Numbered from the stretch's first letter, positions 33,895 to 43,344 are shown. The stretch is DNA of 64,000 nucleotides from JAFAZJ01 sp050183765 (GCA_050183765.1 JBFXAZ010000010.1:13267-77266), one strand, 5' to 3'. Translations and numbers: made by a program. The notes: generated by a model from the letters alone, not told the origin.

Positions 33895-34793
33895 CCACCG
33901 TCGCCGAGAGCCTCGCCGTCAAGCCCGCGCCGCGCCGGCGCCGCGGCCCGTTCATGGAGTTCCTCGTCCGCCTGTTCCGCGAGAAGCCGCTGGGCGCGGT
34001 GGGCGCCGTCGTCTTCGTGCTGTTCCTGTTCTGCGGGCTATTCGCCGACGTGCTGGCGCCCTACGGCTTCAACCAGATCAGCCCGCTGAACCGTCTCAAG
34101 CCGCCCAGCCTGAGCTTCCCGTTCGGCACCGACAATCTGGGCCGCGACATGCTCTCGCGCTGCCTCTACGGCGCGCAGCTCTCGGTGATCATCGGCTTCT
34201 GCGCCGCCGGCCTCGCGACCGTGATCTCGATCGTGCTCGGCGTGCTCACCGGCTATCTCGGCGGCAAGTTCGACATGGTGGCGCAGCGCTTCGTCGACGC
34301 CTGGATGAGCTTTCCCGAGCTGATCGTGCTGATCGTCGTGGTCTCGGTGGTCGGCCCCGGCATGCCGCAGATCATCGTCGTGCTCGGTCTCGCCCTGGGC
34401 ATCGCCGGCTCGCGCATCGTGCGCGGCGCCGTGGTCTCGGTGCGCGAGAACATGTACGTGCATGCCGCCAAGTCGACCGGTGCCAAGACGCTGCGCATCC
34501 TGTGGCGCCACGTCCTGCCCAACGTCATGGCGCCGGTGATCGTGCTGTTCACCAACCGCGTCGCGGTGGCGATCCTCGCCGAGTCCGGCCTGTCGTTCCT
34601 CGGCTTCGGCGTGCCGCCGCCGGCGCCGACCTGGGGCGGCATGCTCTCCGGCTCGGGCCGCGCCTACATGTTCCAGGGACCCTGGCTCGCCCTGGCGCCG
34701 GGCCTGTGCCTGACCGTCGTCGTCTACGCGATTTCCGTCTTCGGCGACGCGCTGCGCGACCTGCTCGATCCGCGCATGCGCGGCTCGCGTTAG
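33891..34793 (+). CDS. Dipeptide-type ABC transporter permease (DppC-like)
   Basis: A 300-residue permease with six membrane segments, a Pro/Arg-rich N-terminus, the typical FGTDNLGRDMLSR before the second helix, and the EAA loop YVHAAKSTGAKTLRILWRHVLPN in pieces. It pairs with the DppB-like permease. The last residues DALRDLLDPRMRG match the family end. It is followed by 22 bases and the amidohydrolase gene, with a GGAGG site between. Confidence 0.93.
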   Translation: MTTVAESLAVKPAPRRRRGPFMEFLVRLFREKPLGAVGAVVFVLFLFCGLFADVLAPYGFNQISPLNRLKPPSLSFPFGTDNLGRDMLSRCLYGAQLSVIIGFCAAGLATVISIVLGVLTGYLGGKFDMVAQRFVDAWMSFPELIVLIVVVSVVGPGMPQIIVVLGLALGIAGSRIVRGAVVSVRENMYVHAAKSTGAKTLRILWRHVLPNVMAPVIVLFTNRVAVAILAESGLSFLGFGVPPPAPTWGGMLSGSGRAYMFQGPWLALAPGLCLTVVVYAISVFGDALRDLLDPRMRGSR

Positions 34794-34815
34794 CTCGATC
34801 TGGAGGAGAGTCACC

Positions 34816-36474
34816 ATGGCGTATGACATCGTGATCCGCGGCGGCGAGATCGTCGACGGCACCGGCGGCGAGCCCTGTCGCGGCGACATCGCCATCCAGG
34901 ACGGCAAGGTCGCCGCGCTGGGCACGGTCGCCGAGCGCGGCGCGCGCGAGATCGACGCCGACGGGCTGACCGTCACGCCCGGCTTCGTCGACATCCACAC
35001 CCATCTCGACGCGCAGATCGGCTGGGACCCGGACTGCACGCCGCTGGCCTGGCACGGCGTCACGACGGCGCTGATGGGCAATTGCGGCGTGACCTTCGCG
35101 CCGGTGAAGCCGGCCGACAAGGAGCTGCTCGCCGGCATGATGGAGACCGTCGAGGACATCCCGCGGCACGCGATCCTGAGCGGCCTGCCGTGGAGCTGGG
35201 AAGACTATGGCGGCTATCTCGACGCGATCGAGACGCTGCAGCCCGGCATCAACATCGCCGGCCTCGTCGGCCACAGCGCCGTGCGCTTCTACGTCATGGG
35301 CGAGCGCGCCGTGGAGGAGCAGGCGACGCCGGAGGAACGCCGGCAGATGGCCGACGTCGTCGCCCGGTCGATCGACCGCGGCGCCGTCGGCTTCTCGACC
35401 AACCGCTTCGCCGAGCACAAGCTGCCGGACGGCCGCGCGATTCCCGGCACCTTCGCCGACCCGGCCGAGCTGGTGGATATCGCCCGCGTCGTGGCGCCGC
35501 GCAACGCGCTGATGCAGGCTGTCGGCGCCGACATGGAGGTGCTGCGCACCATCGCCGATTCGGGCAAGAGCCGCGTGCTGTTCAGCTACGGCGCCGGCAA
35601 CGGCGACCTGTCGATGGCGCAGCAACGCCGCGCCGCGCTGGAGCAGCTCTGCGCCGGCCGCGACATGACCGCGATCACCCAGGTGCGCGCCTCGGGCATG
35701 ATCTACGGCCTGCAGGCCGGCCTGCCGGTGCGCGGCGCGACCTGGTCGCGGCTGCGCCGCCTGCCGAGCCTGGCCGAGCGCGTCGCAGCGCTGGGCGATC
35801 CCGAGTTCCACGCCAGCCTGATGCAAGAGGCGCGCGCCAACGGCTTCAAGCAGAACCTCGGCACGCCGGTCGAGAAGGTCTTCTATCTCGGCGACGGGCC
35901 GACGCCGGCCTACACGGCGGGCGAGGAGATGTCGCTGGTGAAGATGGCCGAGCAGCGCGGCGAGCACTGGGCCGAGACCTTCCTGCGCATCGCGCGCGAG
36001 ACCAACGGCAAGGCGCTGTTCACCCTGCGCATGTTCAACCCCAATCTCGATGCGCTGGCGCACATGTTCCGCAGTCCGAACTGCTTCCCCAGCCTGGGCG
36101 ACGCCGGCGCGCACGTCACGCAGGTGATGGATGCCGGCTGGGCGACGTTCATCCTGTCGCACTGGGTGCGCCAGACCGGCTTCTTCAGCATGAGCGAGGC
36201 GGTCAAGCGCATGACGTCGATGCCGGCGCGCATCATGGGGCTGACGGATCGCGGCACGCTCGAGGTCGGCAAGCGCGCCGACGTCAACGTGTTCGACGCC
36301 GGCAAGGTCGCCGAGCTGCAGCCGGAGCTGGTCAACGACTTCCCCGGCGGCGCGGCGCGCTTCATCCAGAAGTCGACCGGCTACAAGGCGACCTTGGTGA
36401 ACGGCGCGATCAACGTGCTCGACGGCGAATTGACCGGCACGCGCGCCGGCCGGGTGCTGCGGCACGGCGGCTGA
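34816..36474 (+). CDS. N-acyl-D-amino-acid deacylase-type amidohydrolase
   Basis: A 552-residue protein of the D-aminoacylase/amidohydrolase family. It has the metal motif GFVDIHTHLDAQ near residues 55-65, GVTTALMGNCGVTFAP, later His positions in VGHSAVR, and a terminal composite-barrel segment GTLEVGKRADVNVFDAGKV. Such enzymes remove N-acyl groups from D-amino acids or act on N-acyl peptides in the cytoplasm. Its place inside a peptide-importer operon suggests that the imported substrate carries N-acyl or D-amino-acid units, for example from cell walls or lipopeptides. The ATG has GGAGGAG upstream. Confidence 0.88.
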   Translation: MAYDIVIRGGEIVDGTGGEPCRGDIAIQDGKVAALGTVAERGAREIDADGLTVTPGFVDIHTHLDAQIGWDPDCTPLAWHGVTTALMGNCGVTFAPVKPADKELLAGMMETVEDIPRHAILSGLPWSWEDYGGYLDAIETLQPGINIAGLVGHSAVRFYVMGERAVEEQATPEERRQMADVVARSIDRGAVGFSTNRFAEHKLPDGRAIPGTFADPAELVDIARVVAPRNALMQAVGADMEVLRTIADSGKSRVLFSYGAGNGDLSMAQQRRAALEQLCAGRDMTAITQVRASGMIYGLQAGLPVRGATWSRLRRLPSLAERVAALGDPEFHASLMQEARANGFKQNLGTPVEKVFYLGDGPTPAYTAGEEMSLVKMAEQRGEHWAETFLRIARETNGKALFTLRMFNPNLDALAHMFRSPNCFPSLGDAGAHVTQVMDAGWATFILSHWVRQTGFFSMSEAVKRMTSMPARIMGLTDRGTLEVGKRADVNVFDAGKVAELQPELVNDFPGGAARFIQKSTGYKATLVNGAINVLDGELTGTRAGRVLRHGG

Positions 36475-36548
36475 GCGGGATTTGGGCGCGGCGCGATGAA
36501 CGATCGCCGCGTCCCTGCAAGGGCAATGGGAGCGAGACGGAGGACGGC

Positions 36549-38246
36549 ATGATCAGGGGTCTGAAACGCACGATACTGGCCGGCGCGGCGGCGCTGGCCC
36601 TGGGGACGGCGCCCGCGCTGGCCGAGGACACCGCGCCGAAGTATGGCGGCACGCTGGAGGTCGGCACGGTCTACGTCTCGATCTCGGCCCTGTCGTGGGA
36701 TCCGCACGACTGGAACTGGAAGCTGAACCACGACACCGGCCTGTTCTACGAGCAGCTGTTCGCGGCCGACCTGACGAAGGCCAAGCGCAACGGCGGCAAG
36801 TTCTCGTTCGTGCCCGACGCCTGGCTGTCCAGCGAGGCGCTGCGTGGCGAGCTGGCCGAGAGCTGGGAGTGGAAGGAGAATCCGCCCCGGGTCGAGATCA
36901 AGCTGCGCAAGGGCATCATGTTCCCGGAGAAGCCGGGGGTGATGAAGGCGCGCGAGTTCGTCGCCGACGACGTGGTGTTCAGCTTCAACCGGCTGAACGG
37001 CAGCCCGCGCCGCATCAAGGACTATTTCACGCACGTCGAGAAGGTCGAGGCGACCGACAAGCACACCGTCGTCTTCACCTTCAAGGACTTCTTCGCGGAG
37101 TGGGACTACCGCTTCGGCTGGGGCTATTTCTCGGCGATCACGCCCAAGGAGGTCGTCGACGCCGGCGCCACCAACTGGAAGAACGTGGTCGGCACCGGCC
37201 CCTTCCAGCTCACGGATTTCGTGCAGGGCAACTCCAACACCTACACGCGCAACGCCAACTACTGGGACAAGGAGACCATCGGCGGCAAGCAGTACCAGCT
37301 GCCCTATCTCGACAAGGTGATCTATCGCACGATCAAGGACGAGGCGACATGGATCGCCGCGCTGCGCACCGGCAAGCTCGACATGCTGGAGGCGATCCGC
37401 TGGCAGAACGTGGAGAGCCTCAAGAAGAGCGCGCCGAAGCTGCAGTGGAACCGCTGGCTGGCCACGAGCGGCACGTTCATGGCCTTCCAGGTCGACCAGA
37501 AGCCGTTCGACGACGTGCGCGTGCGCCGCGCGCTGAACATGGCGGTGAACAAGCAGGAGATCGTCAAGGCCTACTACAACGGCCATGCCGAGCTCTTCGC
37601 CTACCCGATGCATCCCGACTACGTCGGCTACTTCGAGCCGCTCGAGTCCATGCCCGACTCGGTCAAGGAGCTGTTCACCTACAACCCGGCCAAGGCCAAG
37701 AAGATGCTGGCCGAGGCCGGCTATCCCAAGGGCTTCACCTTCAAGGTCCAGGTCTGCGCCTGCAACCCGGATCACATGGACCTGCTGCCGCTGGTCGCCG
37801 CCTATCTCGAGCAGGTGGGCGTGAAGATCGAGATCCAGCCGATGGAGTACGCGGCGTTCCTGTCGGCCATGACCTCGCGCAAGATGGCGGCCGGCTATTT
37901 CATGAACAACGGCCATACCAACCCGACCACGACCATCCGCAAGAGCTTCACCACGGGCCAGCAGTGGAACCCGTCGGGCTGGTCGGACAAGGCCTTCGAC
38001 GCGCGCATGGACGAGGTCTATCGCACCCGCGACGAGAGCAAGCGCCAGGCCATGCTCAAGGAGATGAATCGCGAGATCCTCGACAAGGCGCCGTACATCT
38101 GGATGCCGACGCCCTACGTCTATTCGGCGTGGTGGCCGTGGGTGAAGAACTACGGCGGCGAGCTGCGCGCCGGCGCGGTGCGCCCGGGCCCGATCTACGC
38201 CCGCATCTGGCTCGACCAGGACCTGAAGAAGAAGATGGGCTTCTGA
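36549..38246 (+). CDS. Peptide ABC transporter substrate-binding protein
   Basis: A 565-residue periplasmic protein of the SBP family 5 (DppA/OppA). The signal peptide is residues 1-25 (ILAGAAALALGTAPALA). Family segments include LAESWEWKENPPRVEIKLRKGI in pieces, VFSFNRLNG, GTGPFQLTDF and VRRALNMAVNKQEI. It captures the ligand and delivers it to the DppBC-like permeases. Slightly longer than DppA (about 535). A GGACGG lies near the ATG, and it is preceded by 74 bases after the deacylase. Confidence 0.93.
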   Translation: MIRGLKRTILAGAAALALGTAPALAEDTAPKYGGTLEVGTVYVSISALSWDPHDWNWKLNHDTGLFYEQLFAADLTKAKRNGGKFSFVPDAWLSSEALRGELAESWEWKENPPRVEIKLRKGIMFPEKPGVMKAREFVADDVVFSFNRLNGSPRRIKDYFTHVEKVEATDKHTVVFTFKDFFAEWDYRFGWGYFSAITPKEVVDAGATNWKNVVGTGPFQLTDFVQGNSNTYTRNANYWDKETIGGKQYQLPYLDKVIYRTIKDEATWIAALRTGKLDMLEAIRWQNVESLKKSAPKLQWNRWLATSGTFMAFQVDQKPFDDVRVRRALNMAVNKQEIVKAYYNGHAELFAYPMHPDYVGYFEPLESMPDSVKELFTYNPAKAKKMLAEAGYPKGFTFKVQVCACNPDHMDLLPLVAAYLEQVGVKIEIQPMEYAAFLSAMTSRKMAAGYFMNNGHTNPTTTIRKSFTTGQQWNPSGWSDKAFDARMDEVYRTRDESKRQAMLKEMNREILDKAPYIWMPTPYVYSAWWPWVKNYGGELRAGAVRPGPIYARIWLDQDLKKKMGF

Positions 38247-38253
38247 GTCCCCC

Positions 38254-39243
38254 GTGGCAGAGCCTCTTCTCCAGGTCCGCGGCCTGACAACGCGTTTCCG
38301 GACCGACGGCGGTGTTGTCACCGCCGTCGATTCGGTGTCCTTCGACGTCGCCGCCGGCGAGACGGTGGCGATCGTCGGCGAGTCGGGATCGGGCAAGAGC
38401 GTCACGGCGCTCTCCATCCTGCGCCTGATCCCCAACCCGCCCGGCAGGATCGAGAAGGGCGAGGTGATCTTCGACGGCGTCGACCTCCTGAAGCTCGACG
38501 ACCCGGGTATCCGCGCGGTGCGCGGCGACAAGATCGCGATGATCTTCCAGGAGCCGATGAGCTCGCTCAATCCGGCGCTGACCATCGGCCGGCAGATCGG
38601 CGAGCCGATCAACCTGCACCGCAAGGTGCCGTGGACCCAGGCGATCGAGAAGGCCAAGGAGTTGCTCGGCCGCGTGCGCATCCCCGACGCCGCCGCCCGC
38701 GTGAACGCCTGGCCGCACCAGTTCTCCGGCGGCATGCGCCAGCGCGCCATGATCGCCATGGCGCTCGCCTGCCAGCCCAAGCTGATCATCGCCGACGAGC
38801 CGACCACGGCGCTCGATGTCACCGTGCAGGCGCAGATCCTCGATCTGCTGAAGAACCAGGCGCGCGAAGCCGGCTCGGCGCTGATCCTGATCACCCATGA
38901 TCTCGGCGTCGTCGCGCGCTACGCCGACCGCGTCGTCGTGATGTATGGCGGGCGCATCGTCGAGACGGCGCCGGCGCGCACGCTCTACAAGTTCCCGCGC
39001 CATCCCTACACCAGGGGCCTGATGGCCTCGATCCCCCGGCTGGACGGCGACACGCGCCAGCGCCTGGTGCCGATCGAAGGCCAGCCGCCCAACCTCGCGC
39101 AGCTGCCGCCGGGTTGCGCCTTCGCCGCGCGCTGCCGCCAGGCGACGCCGCGCTGCCACGATGAGCGGCCGCCGCTCGAGGCGGTTGGTGACAATCATTT
39201 CAAGGCCTGCTTCCTCGATACCCCGGCCGAAGCCCATGCCTGA
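38254..39243 (+). CDS. Peptide ABC transporter ATP-binding protein (DppD-like)
   Basis: A 329-residue ATPase with Walker A GESGSGKS, signature FSGGMRQR, Walker B LIIADEPTTALD, and the C-terminal oligopeptide extension with a Cys-rich CAFAARCRQATPRC stretch that in relatives holds an iron-sulfur or metal site. It starts at GTG 38254, seven bases after the binding-protein stop, and overlaps the next gene by eight bases. Confidence 0.93.
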   Translation: MAEPLLQVRGLTTRFRTDGGVVTAVDSVSFDVAAGETVAIVGESGSGKSVTALSILRLIPNPPGRIEKGEVIFDGVDLLKLDDPGIRAVRGDKIAMIFQEPMSSLNPALTIGRQIGEPINLHRKVPWTQAIEKAKELLGRVRIPDAAARVNAWPHQFSGGMRQRAMIAMALACQPKLIIADEPTTALDVTVQAQILDLLKNQAREAGSALILITHDLGVVARYADRVVVMYGGRIVETAPARTLYKFPRHPYTRGLMASIPRLDGDTRQRLVPIEGQPPNLAQLPPGCAFAARCRQATPRCHDERPPLEAVGDNHFKACFLDTPAEAHA

Positions 39244-40240
39244 CGCGACCACCCCCGTTGCAGCCGACGAGATCCTGCGCGTCGAGGATCTCAAGGTTCA
39301 TTTCCCTGTCATGAAGGGCGTGGTGATCCAGAAGCAGATCGCCACGGTGAAGGCGGTCGACGGCATCTCCTTCACGCTGCGGCGCGGCGAGACGCTCGGG
39401 CTGGTCGGCGAAAGCGGCTGCGGCAAGTCGACGACGGGTCTCGCCGTGCTGCGCATGCTGCCGCCCACCGAGGGGCGCATCGTCTTCGAGGGCGAGGACA
39501 TCGCCGGCTATGACGGGGAGCGCATGCGCCACACGCGGCGGCGCATGCAGATGGTCTACCAGGACCCCTACGGCTCGCTGAACCCGCGCATGCGCGTGCG
39601 CGACATCGTCGGCGAACCGCTCGAGGTCCATGGCCTGGGCGGCGACCGCAAGGCGCTGCGCGAGCGCGTGGCGGCGCTGATCTCGATGGTCGGCCTGCTC
39701 CCCGACATGGCCGACCGCTATCCGCACGAGTTCTCCGGCGGCCAGCGCCAGCGCATCGGCATCGCGCGCGCCATGGCGCTGGAGCCGTCGCTGATCATCT
39801 GCGACGAGGCGGTCTCGGCGCTCGACGTGTCGATCCAGGCCCAGGTGGTGAACCTGTTCATGGAGCTGCAGCAACGCCTGGGGCTGACCTACATCTTCAT
39901 CGCCCACGACCTCGCCGTGGTGCGCCACATCAGCGACCGCATCGCCGTGATGTATCTCGGCAAGATCGTCGAGATCGCCACGCGCGACGAGCTCTACCGC
40001 GATCCGCTTCATCCCTATACGCAGGCGCTGCTGGCGGCGATCCCGATCCCCGATCCCGAGCTCGAGGCCACGCGCCCGCAGCAGATCATCACCGGCGAGG
40101 TGCCCAGCGCCTTGCGGCCTCCGCCGGGATGCCGCTTCCACCCGCGCTGTCCGCACGCGATGGATGTCTGCAGGAGCGAGGAGCCGCCGCTCAAGGGCCG
40201 ACCCGGCGGCCGCGCCGTGGCCTGTCACCTGCATCCCTAG
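39236..40240 (+). CDS. Peptide ABC transporter ATP-binding protein (DppF-like)
   Basis: A 334-residue ATPase with Walker A GESGCGKS, signature FSGGQRQR, Walker B LIICDEAVSALD and the C-terminal GCRFHPRCPHAMDVC oligopeptide motif. It heterodimerises with the DppD-like ATPase. Its ATG 39236 lies inside the previous gene (eight-base overlap). It is the last gene of the transporter operon and is followed by a short family 1 repeat. Confidence 0.93.
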   Translation: MPDATTPVAADEILRVEDLKVHFPVMKGVVIQKQIATVKAVDGISFTLRRGETLGLVGESGCGKSTTGLAVLRMLPPTEGRIVFEGEDIAGYDGERMRHTRRRMQMVYQDPYGSLNPRMRVRDIVGEPLEVHGLGGDRKALRERVAALISMVGLLPDMADRYPHEFSGGQRQRIGIARAMALEPSLIICDEAVSALDVSIQAQVVNLFMELQQRLGLTYIFIAHDLAVVRHISDRIAVMYLGKIVEIATRDELYRDPLHPYTQALLAAIPIPDPELEATRPQQIITGEVPSALRPPPGCRFHPRCPHAMDVCRSEEPPLKGRPGGRAVACHLHP

Positions 40241-40245
40241 CCCTT

Positions 40246-40327
40246 CCTTCCCCCGGACGAGCGGAGGAGTCCGTCTTCGACATCCCCCATCCGTCGCTAC
40301 GCGACACCTTCCCCCTCCGGGGGAAGG
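40246..40327. repeat. Short variant of the family 1 palindromic repeat
   Basis: Ends CCTTCCCCCGG and CCGGGGGAAGG-like (CCCTCCGGGGGAAGG) are complementary, with CATCCGTCGCTACGCGACACC inside the right arm resembling the inner arm of longer copies. About half the length of the full copies. It follows the transporter operon. Confidence 0.65.
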
Positions 40328-40355
40328 TATGGTGAGTTAGCGGCCTGAGCTCGCA

Positions 40356-40715
40356 ATGGAGTCCCCGATGGTCGCGCGTATCGCCCAGGCCCTGGTCGCG
40401 AAGTATGGCGAGAAGGCTGATACCGCGACCCTGTCGGTCACGCTGTTCGATCCCGACGGCAATGTGGTCGACCCGGCCGACCGCGCCGCGATCCGCTTCG
40501 CGCGCTTTCACTGGACCGGCTGGCGTCTGCTCGAGCCCTACCAGGCCGGGCAGTCGACCACGGACTACGTCATCGAATCGGCCGGCGGCACGGCGAAGTG
40601 GTCCATCGCCATCACCACGCTCTCCGCCAGCGGCAAGGTGATCGCCGCCAAGGCCGACGGCGAGCTCACGCCCACCGTCGCCACCTTCCTCACCCGTCTC
40701 GCCGCCAAGCTCTGA
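40356..40715 (+). CDS. Small hypothetical protein
   Basis: A 119-residue soluble protein with no signal peptide or membrane helix; an in-frame ATG at 40368 may be the real start. It reads as alternating strands (ATLSVTLFDPDGNVV, FARFHWTGWRLLEPY, KWSIAITTLSA) then a helix (VATFLTRLAAKL), suggesting a small alpha/beta domain. No family recognised. It lies between the transporter operon and the TonB receptor and has host-like GC. Confidence 0.6.
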   Translation: MESPMVARIAQALVAKYGEKADTATLSVTLFDPDGNVVDPADRAAIRFARFHWTGWRLLEPYQAGQSTTDYVIESAGGTAKWSIAITTLSASGKVIAAKADGELTPTVATFLTRLAAKL

Positions 40716-40760
40716 CGCCAACGCGCGGCGACCGGGGGCAAAAAATCTTGGCGCTCACCT

Positions 40761-40779
40761 TGCAATGTTATAACGTCCT
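40761..40779. promoter_or_regulatory. Putative Zur box before the TonB-dependent receptor
   Basis: TTGCAATGTTATAACGTCC contains the perfect core GTTATAAC (40768-40775) with a near-match to TGTTATAACA, the type of half-site pair used by alphaproteobacterial Zur. It overlaps a possible -10 (TATAAC), so a bound repressor would block transcription of the receptor 28 bases downstream. Confidence 0.5.
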
Positions 40780-40806
40780 GTTCAGGCGGTTGCTTGGGGG
40801 GCGGTT

Positions 40807-42756
40807 ATGGCGTTGATGCGACGGACGATTCTGGTGGCTTCCGGCATCCTGGCCGCCAGCCCCTGCACGGCACAGACGACCCCGCCCGCCGTGACATTGC
40901 CGCCGCTGGAGGTGGTCGGCGTGCCGCTGTCGCGCAGCGTGGACGACGTCGCCGCACCGACCTCGGTGCTCGCCGGCCCCAATCTCGATCAACGCCGTGC
41001 CGCGACCCTGGGCGAGACCGTCCGGGACGTGCCCGGCGTGACGTCGACCCAGTTCGGCGCCGGCGCCAGCCGGCCGATCATCCGCGGTTTCGACGGGCCG
41101 CGCGTGCGCGTGCTCAACGACGGCGTCGATTCGCTCGACGCCGCGACCGTGAGCCCGGACCACGCAGTCACCATCAATCCGTTCTCGGCACGTCAGATCG
41201 AGATCCTTAAAGGCCCCTCGACTCTGCTTTACGGCGGTGGCGCGATCGGTGGCGTGGTCAACGTCATCGACGGGCGCATCCCCACGTCAATGCCGCAGCG
41301 CGGCTTTGCCGCCGAGACCGGGCTGCAGTTCGGCACCAGCGCCGAGGAGATCCTGGGATTCCAGGGCTTCTCGGTCGGCTACAGCAACATCGTCGTGCGC
41401 CTGGAAGGCAGCGCGCGCAACGCCGACGACTACTACACCGCGAAGGCCTTCGGCGATCCGCCCTCGCGCCGCGTGCGCAACTCGTTCAACAACGGCTGGG
41501 ACTTCAGTGCCGGCGCATCGTGGGTCGCCGATTGGGGCTATGTCGGCGCCGCCTACAGCGAGTACCGCACCGAGTACGGCATCCCCAGCGAGGAGACCAC
41601 CTTCATCTCGATGCGCAGCCGGCGGATCGACGTGCGCGGCGAGGTGCGCGATCCGTTCGCCGGCGTCGAGAAGATCCGCTTCAGGCTGGGCAATGTCTGG
41701 TACCAGCACATGGAGATCGAGGACGGCTCGGTCGGGACGACATTCTACAACCACGCGCTCGACGGCCGCGTAGAGGTCGTTCACAGCCTGTTCGACGGTC
41801 TGCGCGGCGTCGTGGGCTTCCAGGGCATGCGGCGCAACTTCACGGCGGTCGGCGACGAGGCCATCCTCCCGGAGACCCTGACCCAGAGCTTCGGCGCGTT
41901 CCTGATCGAGCGATACAGCTTCGACAAGTTCCATATCGAAGGCGGTGTGCGCTACGACTGGCAGCACGTCCGGGCCGCGGACGATCGGCCGAGCCGACAG
42001 TTCAACGGCTTCTCCGCATCGATCAGCGGCACCTGGGACTTCCTGCCGGGCTATGCCGCCACCGTCGCGTTCTCGCGCTCGCAGCGCGCGCCGACGGCGG
42101 AGGAGCTGTACGCCAACGGCGCGCATCCCGCGACCGGCCAATTCGAGGTCGGCGATGTGAACCTGGCGTCGGAGACCTCGTACAATCTCGAGCTCGGAAT
42201 CCGCAAGAAGACCGGTGCGCTTCAGTTCGGAGTCAGCGTGTATCGCAACATGGTCAACAACTACATCTTCCAGGCCGACAGCGGCACGGTCGACGCCGAC
42301 GGACTGCCCATCGTCAATTTCCGCCAGGGCAACGCCGAGTTCTATGGCCTCGAAGCCGAGGTGAAGTACGCCGTCACCGACAACATCGATGTCTCGGTCT
42401 TCGGCGACTATGTCCGCGGACGGCTGACCGGCGGCGACAACCTGCCGCGCATCTCTCCCGGACGCATCGGCGGTCGGATCGACGGCCACCATGAGGGCTG
42501 GAGCGGCTTCGTGCAGTTCTACCACGTGTTCGGCCAGGACCAGGTGGCGCCGCTCGAGACCGCTACGCCCGGCTACAACATGCTCAACATCGGCATCGCC
42601 TACGGCGGGAAATTCACCCCGCTCAACACCTACCAGGTGTTTCTGCGCGCCAACAACATCCTGAACGAACGCGCGCTGGTGCACACGTCGTTCATCAAGG
42701 ATTCGGCGCCGCTGCCCGGCTTCAGCGTGGTGCTGGGCACGCGGTTCACCTTCTAG
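40807..42756 (+). CDS. znuD: TonB-dependent receptor, ZnuD-like (zinc uptake)
   Basis: A 649-residue outer-membrane receptor with a signal peptide (about residues 1-22), a TonB-box-like LPPLEVVG, a plug with ETVRDVPGVTSTQFGAGASRPIIRGFDG in pieces, LSPD-like VSPDHAVTINP, and IEILKGPSTLLYGGGAIGGVVNVID. The barrel ends with VVLGTRFTF, a terminal aromatic as required. The SPDHAV and YGGGAIGGVVNVID segments resemble ZnuD zinc/heme receptors. A putative Zur box upstream supports zinc. The ATG is preceded by a G-rich ribosome site. Confidence 0.8.
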   Translation: MALMRRTILVASGILAASPCTAQTTPPAVTLPPLEVVGVPLSRSVDDVAAPTSVLAGPNLDQRRAATLGETVRDVPGVTSTQFGAGASRPIIRGFDGPRVRVLNDGVDSLDAATVSPDHAVTINPFSARQIEILKGPSTLLYGGGAIGGVVNVIDGRIPTSMPQRGFAAETGLQFGTSAEEILGFQGFSVGYSNIVVRLEGSARNADDYYTAKAFGDPPSRRVRNSFNNGWDFSAGASWVADWGYVGAAYSEYRTEYGIPSEETTFISMRSRRIDVRGEVRDPFAGVEKIRFRLGNVWYQHMEIEDGSVGTTFYNHALDGRVEVVHSLFDGLRGVVGFQGMRRNFTAVGDEAILPETLTQSFGAFLIERYSFDKFHIEGGVRYDWQHVRAADDRPSRQFNGFSASISGTWDFLPGYAATVAFSRSQRAPTAEELYANGAHPATGQFEVGDVNLASETSYNLELGIRKKTGALQFGVSVYRNMVNNYIFQADSGTVDADGLPIVNFRQGNAEFYGLEAEVKYAVTDNIDVSVFGDYVRGRLTGGDNLPRISPGRIGGRIDGHHEGWSGFVQFYHVFGQDQVAPLETATPGYNMLNIGIAYGGKFTPLNTYQVFLRANNILNERALVHTSFIKDSAPLPGFSVVLGTRFTF

Positions 42757-42762
42757 GTCGCG

Positions 42763-43344
42763 TCAGTCCGGATTGCCGTGCCAGTTCTCGGGGATCAGGC
42801 CCCAGGCGCGCGCCGGGGTGTGATAGCCCGACGGATAGCGATGCTGCCAGGTGATGTTGCCGGCCGGCCCATAGCTCAGAACCAGGCCTTCGTACGAATC
42901 GAGCTGGCCGTAGGGCAGTTCGCGGCCGACCGCGCCGATCTGCAGCTCGGTCGAGGCGACCACGTAGCAGCCGGCCTCCTGCGCCATGCGCGAGCAGAAG
43001 ACGTTGCCGTCGTTGGTCGCGGCCGGGCCGGTGCCGGCGATGTAGGCGACCTGGCAGCAGCGGATCCAGATCTTGTCGACCAGGCCGCGCCAGCGCGCGA
43101 ACAGGGTGACATTGTTGATGCTGAAACCCTGGCCGATCTGGATCTGCCCCGGCGAACCGTGACAGGAGAACACGATGCTGCGCAGCTTGCCGCCGCTGGC
43201 GCCGCGCGCCACGGTGGCGACCCACGCGGTGACGTGGTCGGCGGTGTCGTTCACCGGCACGTCCCACGTGTTCCACATGTTGACATGGATGTGATGCCGC
43301 GTCCGGTCGTTCAGACCCATCGCCGGCTGTGCAACGTCGATCAT
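42763..43344 (-). CDS. DUF4347-like caspase-fold protein, putative
   Basis: A 193-residue protein without a signal peptide. The segment IVFSCHGSPGQIQIG carries H62, followed by IWIRCCQVA with C96/C97, and then GCYVVASTELQIG. This order matches DUF4347 and C80-like domains, where a His after HG and a Cys after the next strand form a protease-like dyad. In those families the domain is usually joined to large surface proteins; here it stands alone. ATG 43342-43344 has GGGAG eight bases upstream. It ends six bases from the receptor stop. Confidence 0.55.
   Translation of the reverse strand: MIDVAQPAMGLNDRTRHHIHVNMWNTWDVPVNDTADHVTAWVATVARGASGGKLRSIVFSCHGSPGQIQIGQGFSINNVTLFARWRGLVDKIWIRCCQVAYIAGTGPAATNDGNVFCSRMAQEAGCYVVASTELQIGAVGRELPYGQLDSYEGLVLSYGPAGNITWQHRYPSGYHTPARAWGLIPENWHGNPD

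Noticed and set aside
35082..38246. 1054-codon frame spanning the deacylase and the binding protein
   Set aside because: Only its last 565 codons from 36549 are real (the binding protein with its signal peptide). The earlier part is an out-of-frame shadow of the deacylase gene.
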